64,000 nt of DNA from Cloacibacterium normanense. GTDB taxonomy: Bacteria > Bacteroidota > Bacteroidia > Flavobacteriales > Weeksellaceae. Below are positions 63,479 to 64,000 of the stretch, in pieces. The position numbers were made by a program, and so were the translations under genes. Positions within the stretch are counted from its first letter, which is position 1; each line of letters begins with the position of its first letter. Below the pieces are notes generated by a model. It saw only the letters and a list, made by a program, of their open reading frames with translations. It was not told the DNA's origin and searched no databases. The DNA lies in contig NZ_PTPZ01000003.1 of assembly GCF_002943105.1 (NCBI RefSeq), positions 248,001-312,000 on the forward strand, in the 5' to 3' direction.

Positions 63479-63895
63479 ATGCACGGTAATTTAAAAATAC
63501 TATTCCTTTCCTTTACACTCGCGTTATTTCTGGCGCCGGGGATATCTTTAGCTTGCAGCAAAAAGGAGAAGCAGCTTTTTAAAAACCGGGCACATACGGA
63601 AACTTTCATCAAACAGTCATTCGCGACGATCCACCCATCTTGCGACAGTGGCGATTGCAAAGACGAATGCTGTCACCCCAAATCACACAATTGTCAAACT
63701 GAAGGATGCTCAGGAAACTGCAGCGGAAACCTTTGCAGTTCTGCTCAATACACTTTTTTAGCGGATAGTAAATTTTTAGAGGATTTTAAAAATGAAGACT
63801 CCGGCTATTATAGCAACAATTCCAATTTCTATTATCAGAATCCCCATTACTCTGGTGGATTCCATACCGTTTGGATACCGCCCAAAATAGGGTAA
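63479..63895 (+). CDS. Small Cys-rich exported protein
   Basis: 138 residues with a Sec signal peptide (LSFTLALFLAPGISLACS). The mature part has a Cys/His-rich centre (CDSGDCKDECCHPKSHNC, then EGCSGNCSGNLC), suggestive of metal binding, and ends GGFHTVWIPPKIG. Short proteins with such a PPKI tail are, from memory, found upstream of heavy-metal efflux (CusCBA-type) genes in Bacteroidota, so a metal-resistance operon may follow beyond the window. GC content is higher than in preceding genes. Function inferred only. Confidence 0.7.
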   Translation: MHGNLKILFLSFTLALFLAPGISLACSKKEKQLFKNRAHTETFIKQSFATIHPSCDSGDCKDECCHPKSHNCQTEGCSGNCSGNLCSSAQYTFLADSKFLEDFKNEDSGYYSNNSNFYYQNPHYSGGFHTVWIPPKIG

Positions 63896-64000
63896 TACTT
63901 CTTTCTTACAGCCCGAGTTATGTCCGGTCGTGAAGTGTTTTTAACACTTTATCCCTGATGACTTATCAGCGCTGTATATTCCTTTGAACTTCAACTTTTC
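63896..64000 (+). other. Window end, no feature recognised
   Basis: The last 105 bases contain no start of a recognisable gene. GC content is higher than in the upstream intergenic DNA. Confidence 0.5.

Overview
The window is a low-GC chromosomal segment from a member of the Bacteroidota, most likely a Flavobacteriales/Weeksellaceae relative of Chryseobacterium or Cloacibacterium. Supporting this are PorX and a C-terminal type IX secretion sorting domain, the fused LpxC-FabZ enzyme, a SusCD-type locus, an IntDOT-like integrase, and many promoters of the Bacteroidota type (TTG, about 19 bp, TAnnTTTG). All family assignments come from reading motifs; no database search was run.

Positions 1-34.6 kb are mostly core genome. 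On the minus strand lie ald, tsaE and porX. Between porX and the next core gene sits a small variable island (about 3.5-7.0 kb) of exported hypothetical proteins, one of them broken by an in-frame TAG. Then come an HD-domain hydrolase, the lipid A genes lpxD, lpxC-fabZ and lpxA, efp, an LpxD paralogue and sucD. A GH13 amylase lipoprotein and a TlpA-like thioredoxin follow on the minus strand. The plus strand continues with purA, tonB, parA-parB, dapB, lepB, wbqC, a subtilase, two lipoproteins and a UbiA/DprE1/DprE2/HAD cluster that resembles decaprenyl-phosphoryl-arabinose synthesis. The block ends with a cysteine desulfurase, trxA and two identical tRNA-Asp genes.

Positions 34.7-46.5 kb form a mobile defence island. 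It carries a tyrosine recombinase, an RteC-like protein, a small HTH protein, a DnaD/DnaT-like replication protein and a DnaC-like ATPase, but no relaxase. Next is a complete EcoR124-like (type IC) restriction system, hsdM-hsdS-hsdR, whose HsdS has a 12-bp repeat linker. Last is an Abi_2/AbiF-like HEPN protein. Immediately downstream of the Abi gene are three consecutive small transcription units, each with its own promoter, a 5' hairpin and a terminator hairpin. This Abi-plus-tandem-structured-RNA arrangement is the most interesting candidate system in the window, a possible RNA-antitoxin/HEPN-toxin module.

Positions 46.9-61.8 kb are a polysaccharide utilisation locus for an alpha-glucan: a SusR-like regulator, a secreted GH27-like hydrolase with glycan-binding repeats and a T9SS tail, SusC, SusD, a SusE/F-like lipoprotein, a GH31 and a GH97 (SusB-like) enzyme. 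Inverted repeats of TGTTAAT lie upstream of the first enzyme gene, and one half-site lies upstream of the regulator. The window closes with a highly palindromic intergenic region, an IS4-like element whose transposase carries an in-frame TAG, and a small Cys-rich exported protein whose promoter abuts the IS end.
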